In this document: in pieces, positions 35,477-46,605 of the stretch | Layout: the number at the start of each line of letters is the position of its first letter | Position numbering within the stretch: position 1 is the stretch's first letter | NCBI GenBank assembly: GCA_963556195.1 | Contig: OY744525.1 | Span: 27,548,269-27,612,268, forward strand | Length of the DNA stretch: 64,000 bases | Source: Sepiola atlantica | Taxonomy: Eukaryota > Mollusca > Cephalopoda > Sepiida > Sepiolidae | Reading direction: 5' to 3' | Notes under the pieces: model-generated | Databases searched by the model: none | What the model saw: only the letters and a program-made list of their open reading frames with translations | Told to the model about the DNA's origin: nothing | Position numbers and translations under genes: made by a program

Positions 35477-35984
35477 TTTATAATAAGCCATAAATACTTA
35501 TATAAATACTTATATATTAAATACTTATAAATAAGCCATGAATACTATGCATCATAACAGTTGCTTTTTGAAATTTTTAACTTAACTTTTATCTTTTAAC
35601 TAGTTTACAGTTTGACTTACATAAGTGTTAGACATTTGCAAAAAAAAGATGATCAGCAGATCAAATAGACACGAATTGTTGCTTATGTAATGAAATATTT
35701 TTGAATAAAGAAATGCTCTCTAACTACACAATATATATATCTAGTATATACAGTAGAGTCAGTCTCTTCGTGAATATGTAAACCCTAAAAAGCTTTTCTC
35801 ACACAAGCTCAATATTTAATTCTGTTTCAACATAAATAACTGGCATACACCGATCAATGTTCTTAAAAAAATATATTAATATAATGGTCGTTCAGACATC
35901 AATTCTAAAACTAAACCGAATCATGACTTTTTATATACAAAGGGCTCAATATCTTTTCAGATAGAGCTTTATAACAATAATAAA

Positions 35985-36035
35985 TAAAATACTAACGAGT
36001 CACCATTTATCAAGACCTAAAGGCCACTCGAGGAT
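35985..36035 (-). mobile_element. LINE family 1 3' tail fragment
   Basis: Minus-strand family 1 signature: ctcgagtggcctttaggtct, then tgataaatggtgactcgtta. Confidence 0.6.
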
Positions 36036-36392
36036 AAGGGTTAATGAGTTTGCAGATACGTCAAATTAATTATTTATTAATGTTATGCATAATATTTTTC
36101 ATGTCACCCCCCCCCCTTCTTAGTTATAGGTGAAAAAGTATGAGAGACAAGCTTCTTAAGCTTTTGCAAGGCAACTATTCTAGGAGAAAGAAAACTTAAT
36201 AATACCAATCCTTCATCGCATATCACAGTTTTGCTTCAAGGCATCTTGGATTTCTCTCTGTCACTGGATTTATGTCAGGAGAAATGTATTAGGTGATTGC
36301 GTAATTCTTGCATTCACTATAAACTTCTTGGCATTCATGCAGGCACACTTTCAGAGCATATCCATTGTCTCTTGAGACAGAAGGAGGCCAAT

Positions 36393-36393
36393 C

Positions 36394-36439
<46 letters not shown>

Positions 36440-36441
36440 TA
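36393..36441. repeat. TA microsatellite
   Basis: TA array with one G interruption, followed by a segment (36442-36550) resembling 63832-63938, which is likewise bounded by TA arrays. Confidence 0.95.
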
Positions 36442-36549
36442 AGTTAATCCAACAAAAGATATAAGAGGCAACTAATATCTTTAATTAGTGAACATCCGGA
36501 TAAAACTGAAGCTCAATATACTCATTTTATTACTTCATTTTATATTATG

Positions 36550-36550
<1 letters not shown>

Positions 36551-36607
<57 letters not shown>
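36551..36607. repeat. TA microsatellite
   Basis: About 28 TA units, then a short ATT run, on the left side of the 36645-37060 inverted repeat. Confidence 0.95.
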
Positions 36608-36614
<7 letters not shown>

Positions 36615-36644
36615 TATTATTATTATTATTTAGGTAGCAAGTCA

Positions 36645-37057
36645 TTATTTATACAAGTCTAATTGAATATACTACAGAGTTTTCGTATTTTGTAATTTTC
36701 TGAGTAATGTTTTCGACCTGGCGAGCAAGCTTTCGGGTCTCCTGAGGTAGTTGGTATAATACGGCTCCAAGGTTCTGATTTCGGCCATCTCTAGCGCTTT
36801 CGATCATTGCGATCGTCATCAGGAGTAGTTTTATTTTTAAGAGACTTGTTGTTTATTTTTCATGAAAACAAGTCTCTTAAAAAAAACTGCCTCTGATGAC
36901 GATCATGATGATTGAAAGCGCTAGAGATGGCCGAAAAAAAAACCTTGGAGGCGTATTATACCAACTACCATCAGAGACCCGGAAGCTTGCTTGCCGCGTT
37001 GAAAACATTACTAAGAAAATGACAAAACGCAAAAATTCTGTGGTATTCAACCAGACT

Positions 37058-37060
<3 letters not shown>
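36645..37060. mobile_element. large foldback element between TA arrays, with hammerhead-like ends
   Basis: Near-complete inverted repeat with arms of about 200 bp: the left runs acaagtctaattgaatatac to ttaagagacttgtt, the right runs aacaagtctcttaa back to ggtattcaaccagacttgt. The arms differ at scattered positions. Both contain a segment that, in the sense away from the centre, reads cagGAGACCC...GGTCGAAAAC, a stem closed by GACC/GGTC next to GAAAA, as in a hammerhead core with an altered CTGANGA box. TA arrays flank both sides (36551-36607, 37060-37108). Confidence 0.75.

Positions 37061-37108
<48 letters not shown>
37060..37108. repeat. TA microsatellite
   Basis: About 24 TA units on the right side of the foldback. 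Confidence 0.95.
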
Positions 37109-37111
<3 letters not shown>

Positions 37112-37186
37112 AATAAAAGAGGGAAAAATATCAGCAGTATGATATAAATAATGAGTGGAAAATCTAATGTGAAATAGGTTTTATTC

Positions 37187-37235
37187 GGTTCATATGACGT
37201 TTCGATACCATTTATATCTTCTTCAAGCAAGAACT
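37187..37235 (-). ncRNA. hammerhead-ribozyme-like motif
   Basis: Minus strand: gttcttgc, then TTGAAGA, an extra A, a GATA/TATC stem, then GAAACGTC and atatgaac. The flanking gttc and gaac can pair as helix I. The layout matches the type I hammerheads of Penelope-like elements with a minimal helix III, but the box starts T rather than C and has one extra A. Activity is unproven. Confidence 0.4.
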
Positions 37236-37563
37236 AAAAAATGTTATTACAATGGAGACAAGAATATAAATGAATATAGATATGAATACTAAGAGCTGGA
37301 GAAAAATAAATTGAAAGAAGAGGAAAAGAAAGAAAGGAAAAAAGAGAGAAATTGATTTGGCAATTCTTTCACTAAGCCGGGGAGACAGGATCAGTAGAGA
37401 AGTTGCAAGAATTAAGAAAATCGTTAATCTTACTCTTCCCCCTCCCCCTCCCTCCCCCGTGAAAGAATCGCCAAATCAATTTTTCTCTTTTTTCTTTTCT
37501 TTCTTTTCTTGCCTTTTCTCTACCTCTCAGTATTCTCTTTATTCACTTCATTCTTAGCTTTTA

Positions 37564-37606
37564 AGTATCTGAATAAGATATAATTTGTACCGAAATGTCA
37601 TATGAA
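37564..37606 (+). ncRNA. degenerate hammerhead-like motif
   Basis: Plus strand: CTGAATA, gatataatttgtacc, GAAATGTC, atatgaac. It is the inverted partner of the 37187-37235 motif, with the GA of the box mutated to TA. Confidence 0.35.
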
Positions 37607-37634
37607 CTGAATAAAGATTTTCTCAGTCAACTAT

Positions 37635-37653
37635 TATATCAAGGGCAGTTGTC

Positions 37654-37685
<32 letters not shown>

Positions 37686-38340
37686 TGTGTCCAGCTAAAA
37701 GTCAAAAACTACAAAAAAAAGACCCACAAAGTTGGTATATTCTTGATCAGCGTTGAATAATATCAAAAATGTTAAAATTATCCATTGTTTGGGGGTCAAC
37801 TTGGGCCAGGTTTCATCAGGGGGAGGGGGTCGGGTTTTCAGCCATTTTATGTACTAATTTGGAAAGAAAATGTGGACTTATTCCTCGAGGAATCGATTAT
37901 ATAAAAGAGATTTGTTCTCCCTTTGTTTCATTTTACTTCAGTCGAAGTTCTCAGAAATCAAGGGGCCCCTACCTGGGGTTAACACTTGACAGTTACGAAC
38001 ATTAATTTTCCTCTCCCCAATTGACTAGTTAACTATGTTGTAGTACATTTTTCTTGTGGTCTCTTGGTCTTACCGGATTCCAGGACAAGAATTCATCTGG
38101 TCTGGTGGAGTATCCAGCTAAGTGTTGTTACTTGAGGTAACATCACTAGGAGAATATGCACTATTCCTCATATGAGCAAGTGTATAGTCGTGCTGAGGAG
38201 ATCTTATTTTTAAGTTTAAAAATCAATTATATAAAGGGCAGTTGTCTGTATGTATGTGTGTATATGTCCAGCTAAAAGTCATAAACTACAAAAAAAAAGA
38301 TCCACAAAGTTGGTATATTCTTGATCAGCGTTGCTCGGAA
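37635..38340 (+). mobile_element. two Helitron-like 5' segments
   Basis: 37635-37900 and 38225-38345 each begin with a (a)gggcagttgtctgt block and a GT-rich stretch, then gtccagctaaaagtca and a nearly identical ccacaaagttggtatattct. They match the 35001-35476 Helitron 5' half. The first also keeps ttcctcgaggaatc. No 3' hairpin end was found for either. Confidence 0.6.
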
Positions 38341-38374
38341 TGAATAATATCTAGTCTATATATAAAAGACAAAA

Positions 38375-38945
38375 ATGTCTGTCAGTTTGCTTTCTCCGCC
38401 TTCCCCACCCAATACAGCCCTAGGACCCATAATGCTTATAAATCATTGTATCCTTAGGATTATTTATAGCAACAAAAAAAAATTACAACAATCTCTTCAG
38501 TTCTTTAAAGCCTCTCTAGACGTTGCTAGTCTTTCTATACTATGTCAGTATTTCCATGGAAGATGCTCGACTGAGCTCCAATCTCTGGTTCTTCCTTGTA
38601 AGACATTCACAGCAAGAACTCATCCTAACATCAGACAGAATTTCCATGAACAGGGTTTCTTTCCAAAAAGCTTCCCTTCTGTTGAACACGTTGCCACAGG
38701 ATTGCTTCCCCGTGGACTAAAACATGATCATCTTCAAATCCAATGTCAACTAATACTTTTCATAAACCGCCCTCATGCGTCATCAAATTTTACTAATTCC
38801 ATTCATTATTTTCAATCCTCTCATAATATTCTTCATCATTCAACTTACAATATATTCATCTCATTAACATTTATCCTTGAGTGGCTTTTAATCTTGATAA
38901 GCGGTGACTTATTAGTAAAATTAAAAATTAAAAAGATAATATTTT
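38375..38945 (+). pseudogene. LINE family 1 3' fragment with open frame
   Basis: An open frame (38375-39016) encodes QSLQFFKASLDVASLSILCQ, YFHGRCSTELQSLVLPCKTF, NFHEQGFFPKSFPSVEHVA and LKHDHLQIQCQLILFIN, C-terminal LINE blocks homologous to 3764-4295 and 24225-24800. The 3' signature cttgataagcggtgactta is at 38894-38912. The first residues (from 38375) derive from non-LINE sequence, so the ATG is not a real start. Confidence 0.75.
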
Positions 38946-39054
38946 ATGCGATGTTGGAACAAACAGTCGTTGCAAATTGCATAAAATTCAAGATAAGAAA
39001 CATTTACGATTCTTGATTAGTAAAAAAATAAATAAATAAAAAACAAAACAATTA

Positions 39055-39105
39055 TTGAATGGCGTTTAGACTTGATAAGTGGTGACTCATTAGTAAAAAA
39101 AATGG
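39055..39105 (+). mobile_element. LINE family 1 3' tail duplicate
   Basis: Second family 1 terminal signature (gacttgataagtggtgactc then attagtaaaaaa) directly downstream of the first. Confidence 0.6.
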
Positions 39106-39112
39106 ACTAATG

Positions 39113-39510
39113 TACTCCATGTTGTTTTTGGCTAAGATCAAAGTGTAGTACCTGTTCCGATAGATACTGCACCCCATAGACCGGTATCGTCTTGGCCTTT
39201 GGGGCTTGATTCCGCCGGTCTATGGGTTTGTCCTGTGCAGTTCTAGGAGGTTCACCCTCCCAGGCTTTGCCTCCCCTCTTTGGGGAGGAGTAAGTTTATT
39301 GCTTACTGCCTGAGGTGCCCGTACAGGGGAATGCCGACGGGCTGCCCAGGCAATTTTTAATGACCAGAGTGCTCACCTTCTCGAGCGCTGGCTTTTCAAG
39401 TCCCACTTTCCCCACCCGACCTTGGGTCACATCTTACCTTGTGGGAGTAAGATAAAACTGGCCTTGTGCCTAACCTCCTGGAGAGGAGGTAAATAAATAC
39501 TCCATGTTGT
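39113..39510 (+). mobile_element. U2-headed SINE, family A, with 13-bp target duplication
   Basis: The element (39126-39497) begins ttttggctaagatcaaagtg then tagtacctgttcc, matching U2 snRNA from about nucleotide 15. The body follows as in the 9411 and 58621 copies, including a tRNA-like ggcttttcaagtcccac (39390-39407), a weak B-box, and the tail ccttgtgcctaacctcctgg then agaggaggtaaataaa. It is flanked by the perfect 13-bp direct repeat TACTCCATGTTGT (39113-39125 and 39498-39510), the mark of LINE-mediated retroposition. The first U2 bases are missing. Confidence 0.9.
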
Positions 39511-39756
39511 AATATTAATTTTCAATCTAAACACTGGTCTCTAAGTTTATAACCGACCAAACAAGGGCGATAATTCTTCTTTTTTTTTTTTTGCTCAAGA
39601 AATAAAATTTGGTTCTTATTTCGATTAATGCCCAAGTAAAATATGGCAGGTAAAAATAAAATAACAGGAAAACTTATGAATGTGCTTACGTATCAGGCGA
39701 AAGTATTTGCGTACACCAAAAATTACGGATTTTTTTCTTTTTACTTTTCTACGCCA

Positions 39757-40270
39757 CAAACAAGGTATATTGCCACTGAAGCATAAGGGGCTACTGTGAT
39801 AGGTACCAGATTTATAGGGGGACAACCTGGGCAGGTAATTGGGCAGCAAGATATTTGTTCACATTATATTTAAATTTCTGTATGTTTATATGTTTGGGGA
39901 AACAGGGAGCAGGGAGGGGATTTCAAAGCAAACAGTCCGAGGAAAGAAGCTATTAGAGTAGGAAGTCTTTGAGGTGGTAAAAATGCAGTATATTTATTGG
40001 AGCACATTCCATGGGAGTACTTGTAAAACAAGCACAGGGATGTGACAGGGGCTGGAGCGTGGTAAACAGTGTGGGACCTATTAGGTTAGAAATTCTCTTT
40101 TACACCCTGTCAAAAAAGGGAGAGACTAGTGGTTGGTGTACGAGCCCAGATATGGCAACAATACTCTATGTACGGGCGAATGGTGGCTTTATGGTGATAT
40201 AGGATATTAGCAGGTATGAGAAGTTTTCTAGCCCAGTAGAGGGAGCCTACTTTTTTTTTGCAGCAGACTT
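39757..40270 (-). pseudogene. LINE family 2 3' fragment, minus strand
   Basis: Minus strand: KVGSLYWARKLLIPANILYH, YIEYCCHIWA (40150-40110), LTNL-IGP, LQPLSHP (40060), ECAPINI (40000) and the 3' signature with gccccttatg and cttgtttg (39790-39757). Coding is broken. Confidence 0.75.
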
Positions 40271-40360
40271 GGCATCATCTTCTTCATTATTAATCTTTAT
40301 TCTCAAGTGAATCTTGGGCTTTTATAAGTGGTGACTCATTAGTAAAAAAAATTAAATTAT
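40265..40360 (+). mobile_element. LINE family 1 3' tail fragment
   Basis: ttcttcattattaatcttta, ctcaagtgaatcttgggctt, ttataagtggtgactcatta and an A tract. It abuts the minus-strand family 2 fragment. Confidence 0.6.
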
Positions 40361-40394
40361 TTTTCTCAAAGTCCCCACCTGACAATATGTCTCC

Positions 40395-40425
40395 ATCCGG
40401 GCAACGTCGGGTAAATACAACTAAA
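40395..40425 (+). mobile_element. Helitron-like 3' hairpin
   Basis: ccgggcaacgtcgggta followed by aatacaacta resembles the hairpin and CTRR end of Helitrons, but is not followed by T. Isolated fragment. Confidence 0.35.
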
Positions 40426-40830
40426 TTCAAATATTCTTGTGATATTTTAGAAATATAAGGTTGTTACACATGAAATGTCGTATTGCAAATATGTCAATCA
40501 GAAACTCTAAAAATGATAATTTCACTAACGTCTTTCCACGGTAAAATAATGTTTTCTTTTCGTTTTCGACAAGTTGCATTTTCAAAGGGTTCTGGTGGCA
40601 GCAACATTATGTGTCATGTATCTCTTTATATATTTATTTTTTTGTCTGAAACAAAGCACAAAGGTTAATATTTTGTAAATTATAATCGTCTGAGCAGTTA
40701 TGTGAAAACGAATACTTCTTGGAGTTTGGATAAATTACAATCCATTGTTTGTAAGAAAATATTTTTGTTTGTATCCAAGGCAATTTTGTGATAGACAGAC
40801 AGACAGACAGATATTGTCTTCCATATATAG

Positions 40831-41112
40831 TGTTATGATAAACTTCCTGAATTATCTCCCTTTAACAGAAGTCTTAAAAGAACTCTTATAACTCCAAGAT
40901 GGCTGCCTTGCATGCTACACTAGCACTGTAATGTCTAATAAAACTGCTTTTCTGTGGTAATTCTTGTAGTTGTTAATTCATCATAATTTATTAGACATTA
41001 CAGTACTAGTATTTTATTGCGACTGTAGCATTCCAGGCAGTCATCTTTGAGTTTTCAGAGTCTTCTTAAAAGTTTCGTTAAAGGGAGATAATCCTGAAAG
41101 TTTATCATAGCA
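40831..41112. mobile_element. foldback element, arms about 115 bp
   Basis: Left arm tgttatgataaacttcctga, attatctccctttaac, tggctgcctt, to cactgtaatgtctaataaa. The right arm (40988-41112) is its reverse complement with scattered substitutions. The loop is about 45 bp. The arms contain the ttatctcccttta block seen elsewhere in this DNA (for example 45368). No target duplication identified. Confidence 0.8.
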
Positions 41113-41138
41113 TTCATCCCAGCCAAATAAATCTATTA

Positions 41139-42621
41139 TACAGAGTGGCCCAAAAGTAATATTACTAATTAAAAATCGCATTATCTTATTCTTAAAATAG
41201 TCTCTTGTATTTTTGCTTTCGAATATTGACAGCTAAACCTTCAGAAGTTTGTGTTGGAAAAGTTTAGCACAGTCCAAGGAGATAGAATTGTAGAATTTTA
41301 TATTTTGAAATTCAAAAGTCTAAAAATTTTTTTCAATTGGAAAGCTTGTATGTCTGAGAATAGAAATATGAATCCGCCCCCCAAAAAATCAGCAATAATC
41401 TACCTAATGCACCGTTTCCAGGGATAGGAATTCATGGTCGATTGTACATGAGTTTAAAAATCATGTTACATATGAACCCTAGAAAATAACATCTACGTTA
41501 AGCAAAGCATTGATCAACAAACATCAGCTCAAGAAGAATTCTCGGATTCTTCTAACTCTATGTTAGGACAGCTAACGAAAACGATTTATCTCCCTTGAAC
41601 CATTTCGGAGTTATCGCCCTTGGAAAGGGAGAGATGCCTGGAGAGAAAAGTAAACAGACCACGTCTGGAGACTGTGTATATTTCATCTCGCGTACAGCGG
41701 TCAATTAACTCATTATTTCATTCTGTGTTCAGTTTTAATAAATCTGTTAAACGTCTCTGTTGAAAGTTCATCCATTTTGTTTATGAGTTATTAATTATTA
41801 TAACCTAAATTACAAGGTTTACAAAACTCTATGCCATTCAAATCTTTCCATGGCTGATGATATATATGTGTGCCACTACTATAGATGTATTAAGGTTCTT
41901 TATTAACTGGAGCAATGTACTTTCTGGTTGTCACATTCTCTCTGCCGAAGCATCCATTTTTCATAGGAACTACAACTATCCATGAAGAGTAAAGGGATTT
42001 TTTTTTATCAAGGTTAGATTCCTCTAGATCTGCCGTGTTCTGTCTATGTCATTAATGGGGTTACCTCGTGAAGGGTGTGATTCTTCGCTATGTGCAGGCG
42101 GTCATTCACTATAGTGAAACTAACTACAGACTAGCAAAATAAAAGTGGTTTGAGGCACATCACATAGTGCTGGATGCATGGGGAGCTGTCGAGGACACCA
42201 CGGAAGGCAATCTCGGAAAGGTATGAACTCCTTAACGTTAACTGGGTTTATTTCCATTTTCGCAGAACCTCCAGAAGAATCGTTTATTCTACACAAGGTG
42301 TGATTAACCAAAGGGATAAAAACTAATTGCTACTACCTGATCTTCTGACCATGATCAAGGTGTACTATCTGTTCTGTCCTCAGTCAAAAGAGGAGAAATC
42401 TTTCTAAACTGAGGCAATTTTAATTTTTGTACTAATCTAGAATTCCCGTTTTACCAATCCAGAATTTCCGTTTTAGGGAGTGAGATTTTCCCCACATTAA
42501 AAATCTACTTAATGTCTAACTTTACCTTCGTAGGGAGGCAAGTAAATGCAGACCACCGATGAATACTGAATTATAAGTCACTTTTCAAGAAATAGTTTTG
42601 CAACTTTTGGGCCACTCTGTA
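41139..42621. mobile_element. mariner-type DNA transposon, non-coding
   Basis: Terminal inverted repeats CAGAGTGGCCCAAAAGT at 41141-41157 and its complement at 42603-42619 are perfect over 17 bp and are flanked by TA on both sides, the Tc1/mariner target. The 1,479-bp body has no transposase frame I can recognise. Part of it is a U2-SINE family B insertion (42345-42546). Confidence 0.85.
42345..42546 (+). mobile_element. U2-headed SINE, family B
   Basis: cttctgaccatgatcaaggt then gtactatctgttctgtcc parallels U2 snRNA 5' sequence (cttttggctaagatcaa, gtagtatctgttc). The family B body follows: ctcagtcaaaagaggagaaa, ctgaggcaattttaattttt, a doubled ccagaattcccgtttta block, ttccccacattaaaaatcta, and the tail tgtctaactttaccttcgta then gggaggcaagtaaat. 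It lies in the mariner element and is therefore younger. Confidence 0.7.
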
Positions 42622-42639
42622 TATTTCCAATTGTAAATA

Positions 42640-43190
42640 TATATTTGATATGCATACTGTAAATATATGATGTCTATATATCTAATTAATATGTACAAAT
42701 GATTGTATGGTTTATATGTAAAGTGATATATTTATAAGCTGAGCTGGTTATATGATTTTTTAAATCTTTTTTTTTATATATAATGTATATATTCAAAGCA
42801 CACCTTTAAAAAAAAACAATAATAATATCTCACTTTCTTTCTCTTTATACTGCACAATGTTTTTCTCCCTCTCTCAACCCCATACGTATTTCATTTTTTC
42901 TTTCATTTTTTTTCTTATTTACATTGCAATACAAAACCATACTTTTATGGTAAAATTTATGCAAAACTAGAGGTGACATGACTGAAGTTATGGACTTAGA
43001 AACTTTGGGGGGTGGGGGGGGGGGTTATTCAAATTATCAAAATTTCCTCAATACTTTTGTGTAATTTAACTATGGATTATTCTCGTTAAAATAAAAAATA
43101 AAAATTTAAATGATGAATTTTATGCCCACTTTTTAAAGAAAGAAAAATAAATATGACCCTCTCCTTAGTAATAGGTTAGCGGATAATACT
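42640..43190. other. unassigned AT-rich stretch
   Basis: No gene or mobile element recognised. A G tract is at 43007-43024. Confidence 0.4.
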
Positions 43191-43214
43191 TATCAAATTT
43201 CAAGTTTTAATCAA

Positions 43215-44285
43215 GTTCAAATGACCAAAAAGTTCTAATTAAGTTCAAGCTCGTATTAAGTTTAAGTTCAAATGACCGAAAAGTTTAAATTTAGTTCAAG
43301 TTCATATTAAGTTTAAGTTCAAATGACCGAAAAGTTTAAATTTAGTTCAAGTTCATATTAAGTTTCAGTTCAAATGACCGAAAAGTTTAAATTTAGTTCA
43401 AGTTCATATTAAGTTTAAGTTCAAATGACCGAAAAGTTTAAATTTAGTTCAAGTTCATATTAAGTTTAAGTTCAAATGACCGAAAAGTTTAAATTAAGTT
43501 CAAGTTCATATTAAGTTTAAGTTCAAATGACCGAAAAGTTTAAATTTAGTTCAAGTTCATATTAAGTTTAAGTTCAAATGACCGAAAAGTTTAAATTTAG
43601 TTCAAGTTCATATTAAGTTTAAGTTCAAATGACCGAAAAGTTTAAATTAAGTTCAAGTTCATATTAAGTTTAAGTTCAAATGACCGAAAAGTTTAAATTT
43701 AGTTCAAGTTCATATTAAGTTTAAGTTCAAATGACCGAAAAGTTTAAATTTAGTTCAAGTTCATATTAAGTTTAAGTTCAAATGACCGAAAAGTTTAAAT
43801 TTAGTTCAAGTTCATATTAAGTTTAAGTTCAAATGACCGAAAAGTTTAAATTTAGTTCAAGTTCATATTAAGTTTAAGTTCAAATGACCGAAAAGTTTAA
43901 ATTTAGTTCAAGTTCATATTAAGTTTAAGTTCAAATGACCGAAAAGTTTAAATTTAGTTCAAGTTCATATTAAGTTTAAGTTCAAATGACCGAAAAGTTT
44001 AAATTAAGTTCAAGTTCGTATTAAGTTTAAGTTCAAATGACCGAAAAGTTTAAATTTAGTTCAAGTTCATATTAAGTTTAAGTTCAAATGACCGAAAAGT
44101 TTAAATTTAGTTCAAGTTCTAATGGTTGAAAGGTTCTAATCAAGTTCAAGTATAAGTTCTGATGACGGAACAGTTTTAAGCAAGTTCAAGTTCAAATCAA
44201 ATTTTAATGACCAAAAACTTCTAATCAAGTTCAAGTTCTAAAGACCGAAAAGTTCTAATCAAGTTCTAATCATCGAAAAGTGGTT
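43215..44285. repeat. 51-bp tandem repeat
   Basis: Eighteen regular copies (43215 to about 44130) of a 51-bp unit gttcaaatgaccgaaaagtt, taaatttagttcaagttcat, attaagtttaa, then diverged units to 44285. A taaattaag variant recurs at several positions. Non-coding. Confidence 0.97.
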
Positions 44286-44289
44286 TGCA

Positions 44290-45780
44290 GACATGCCAAC
44301 AGACAGACCAATTGGCATACAGATGCACATCTCTCATATTGGTATAGATCATATCAGCACTGTCAGTCTTTAGCGACTATTACACAGATCGGGAAGTTGA
44401 TACGAGACACCACTTTCTGAATCGGCCAGCTTCCGGCGCATAATATCTCAGAATTAGAAAAAAATATTTGTAGCAAGCACAAAGCTATCTCAATCACAAA
44501 GCGAATGTAAATAGTGACAAACACGTATGTTGTCGATATTTACAAATGCCTGTATATAAAGAATATATGTAAATAGATATACACTTTATTTACAGGCTTG
44601 TGAGTTGACCATTTAACTCACCCCCTCAAATATGCGACTCAAAAGTTTAGGGAAGTTAAAACTTGAAATGACTTCCTCAAAGAAAGAAAAACTTTAAACA
44701 AAAATAAAGTTATTTTTTATTTCAAGGGGGAGTGATTTCAGGAGACGTATATAAATACCTGGTGATGCTTGGGAAAGTTTAAATAACTTGAAAAATGTAA
44801 AGATTGGATCAATCTGTTCAAATTCCCTAAACTTTTGAAAATCTCTTCATATTAGAGGTGAATTTAGAGCCTGAATAACTTAAGAGCAAACATCTTCTCT
44901 GCTAAAATATTAAGTGTTATTCGAGCTTTGCTTCGTCGTTTCTCTCTTGTGACTGAGTTAGTTAAAAGTGTGTCTTAGCTTCCGGTCTGTCTTAATGTAT
45001 GAGAATGTTGGTCTGTCGCCTAGCATCATATGGATGTATGTGCCCATGTTAATCGATGTATGTTGTCATTTCCTGTCTGAAGTGACCGTGTCAGGTTATT
45101 GAATGATGCTTGAGTGGGTGTAAATTTGAATATGTAAATGTGAATTAATAAAAACAAAATATGATAAGAATTTGAATGAGGAAACTTAGTATGGTCAAGA
45201 ATTAATTATTTATTTACTTTTTACAATTAGTAGAAGAGGATTTACTAATTAATTGACAGTTATTGTAGGAGCTGATAACGACATACATCTTTAGAAAATG
45301 TTTGTCTCTGTTGGAAGCCAAAGGGACGTTACTCTCCAAACGAACGCAAGGGAAGCAACTCTGACAAGTTATCTCCCTTTAATATGTCCATTCTGAATGT
45401 CTCATTTTTCTAGCTAGCTGTTAATGAAATAACAAATACTATACTAAACTATAAATATTTATTATCTGCAAAAATAGTTTACAAATGTTTTGCTGAACAC
45501 TTGATTTATAATAAATAATTCATAGTAATTTCCGTCTGTGTCATCTGTCTTATCAATTGTTATGTTGACATTTTTGTCTTTTTCAAGGCTCATACAAGTG
45601 TTGTGTATTTGTATCGTCTGATGTGTGTATAATCTCATTATCTGGTACCCTGCATGCCATCATTGTTGTCTTCGATTAATTCCAAGGACACATCAGGCTT
45701 CTTTAAAATGGAGGATTTATTGGTGTGAGGAACATAGCAACAATACGATTATGAAGACATATTCAAAAGTTTTTCACTGA
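44290..45780. other. unassigned stretch
   Basis: No gene recognised. The block tatgttgacatttttgtctt then tttcaaggctcat (45560-45593) recurs at 46141-46173. Confidence 0.4.
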
Positions 45781-46030
45781 GTTGAGAGAGAGGGGGGCAT
45801 TAGCCGTCTTTTATGCTTGGCTATCACACGGGTCGCTCGCTCCACCGCCATTGGGGTTTTGAGACAAGCAGCGATTTTCATAACTTCTCACTTGAAAATC
45901 TGGCAGGAACAGAGACCACAGTACTGTTTTCCGGAAATGAGATCAGATTCTTAACTTTCGCTTATTTACTGAGGTCACATTTTAAACCCAGATCCGTCAA
46001 TCATTCCACCAGATCTATTGCTCATTCTGT
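45780..46030 (+). repeat. dispersed repeat, copy 1
   Basis: Starts gagagaggggggc and contains attggggtttt, ttttccggaaat and aacccagatccgtcaatcat. The same order is found at 47849-48130 after a long GA array. An open frame crosses it (45813-46106), but its product matches nothing known and it is probably not a gene. Confidence 0.5.
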
Positions 46031-46329
46031 TTATCTGAATGAGAGCTTTCATTATCTAGCACAAGCACTATTGCCATCTCCACCTATATGTTTTACTAAT
46101 TCATAGGTTGATATTTTGCCATTCATATGTTGACGATTTTATATGTTGACATTTTGGTCTTTTTCAAGGCTCATGTCAAACAATATTGTTAAAAATAAAA
46201 TAATCATTTTGGTAAATTATCATTGATCACATGCTGTTACAGCCAATCAGTGAAGAATTTTAAGTTCTATAAGAACAGAAGATAGTTTTGCGAGCAGAGC
46301 AGCACTCGTTTTCACTTTGGAGCTTTTAC

Positions 46330-46605
46330 TGGGCATCGGTCGTTGTTTATTAGTGTTCATGGAAAGAATGGGTGAAAGTTCTTGGGTTAGTACGTGTAGA
46401 ACTGTTGAGATAGCAGGTTCAGTTCACAGAGGAAGGTCAAGGAAAACCTTGGAGAAAGTGATAAGAATGAACTTGAGAGAAAGAGGGATAAATAAAAACC
46501 TGGTCAGAGATAGGTTAGTTTGAAAGTCAATTTCTAAAAGCTGTCCAATGCATGCTAGCATGTAAAACGGACGTTAAGCCGAATATTATTATGATGATGA
46601 TGGTG
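46330..46605 (+). pseudogene. RTE-like LINE 3' fragment
   Basis: Encodes CRTVEIAGSVHRGRSRKTLE, then VIRMNLRERGINKNLVRDRL, the terminal ORF2 blocks (GRP-KTW and DRLVWK in intact elements). It ends ggacgttaagccga then attatgatgatga. Homologous to 5080-5322. Confidence 0.8.

Larger units (their letters stand above)
37170..37620. mobile_element. foldback element with paired hammerhead-like motifs
   Basis: Outer arms: ttattcggttcatatgacgt (37180) against cgaaatgtcatatgaactga (37591). Inner arms: gagaaattgatttggcaatt and ctttcac (37350) against gtgaaagaatcgccaaatca (37459). The left arm on the minus strand and the right arm on the plus strand each carry the same motif (see the separate entries). 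The loop contains a polypyrimidine cccctccc tract. Confidence 0.75.

Noticed and set aside
36710..36770. Intact hammerhead ribozyme in the 36645 foldback
   Set aside because: The stem and GAAAA are present but the essential G of the CTGANGA box is replaced in both arms, so only a relic is claimed.
45813..46106. 97-codon open frame as a gene
   Set aside because: It overlaps a dispersed repeat also present at 47849-48130, where the frame is not kept.
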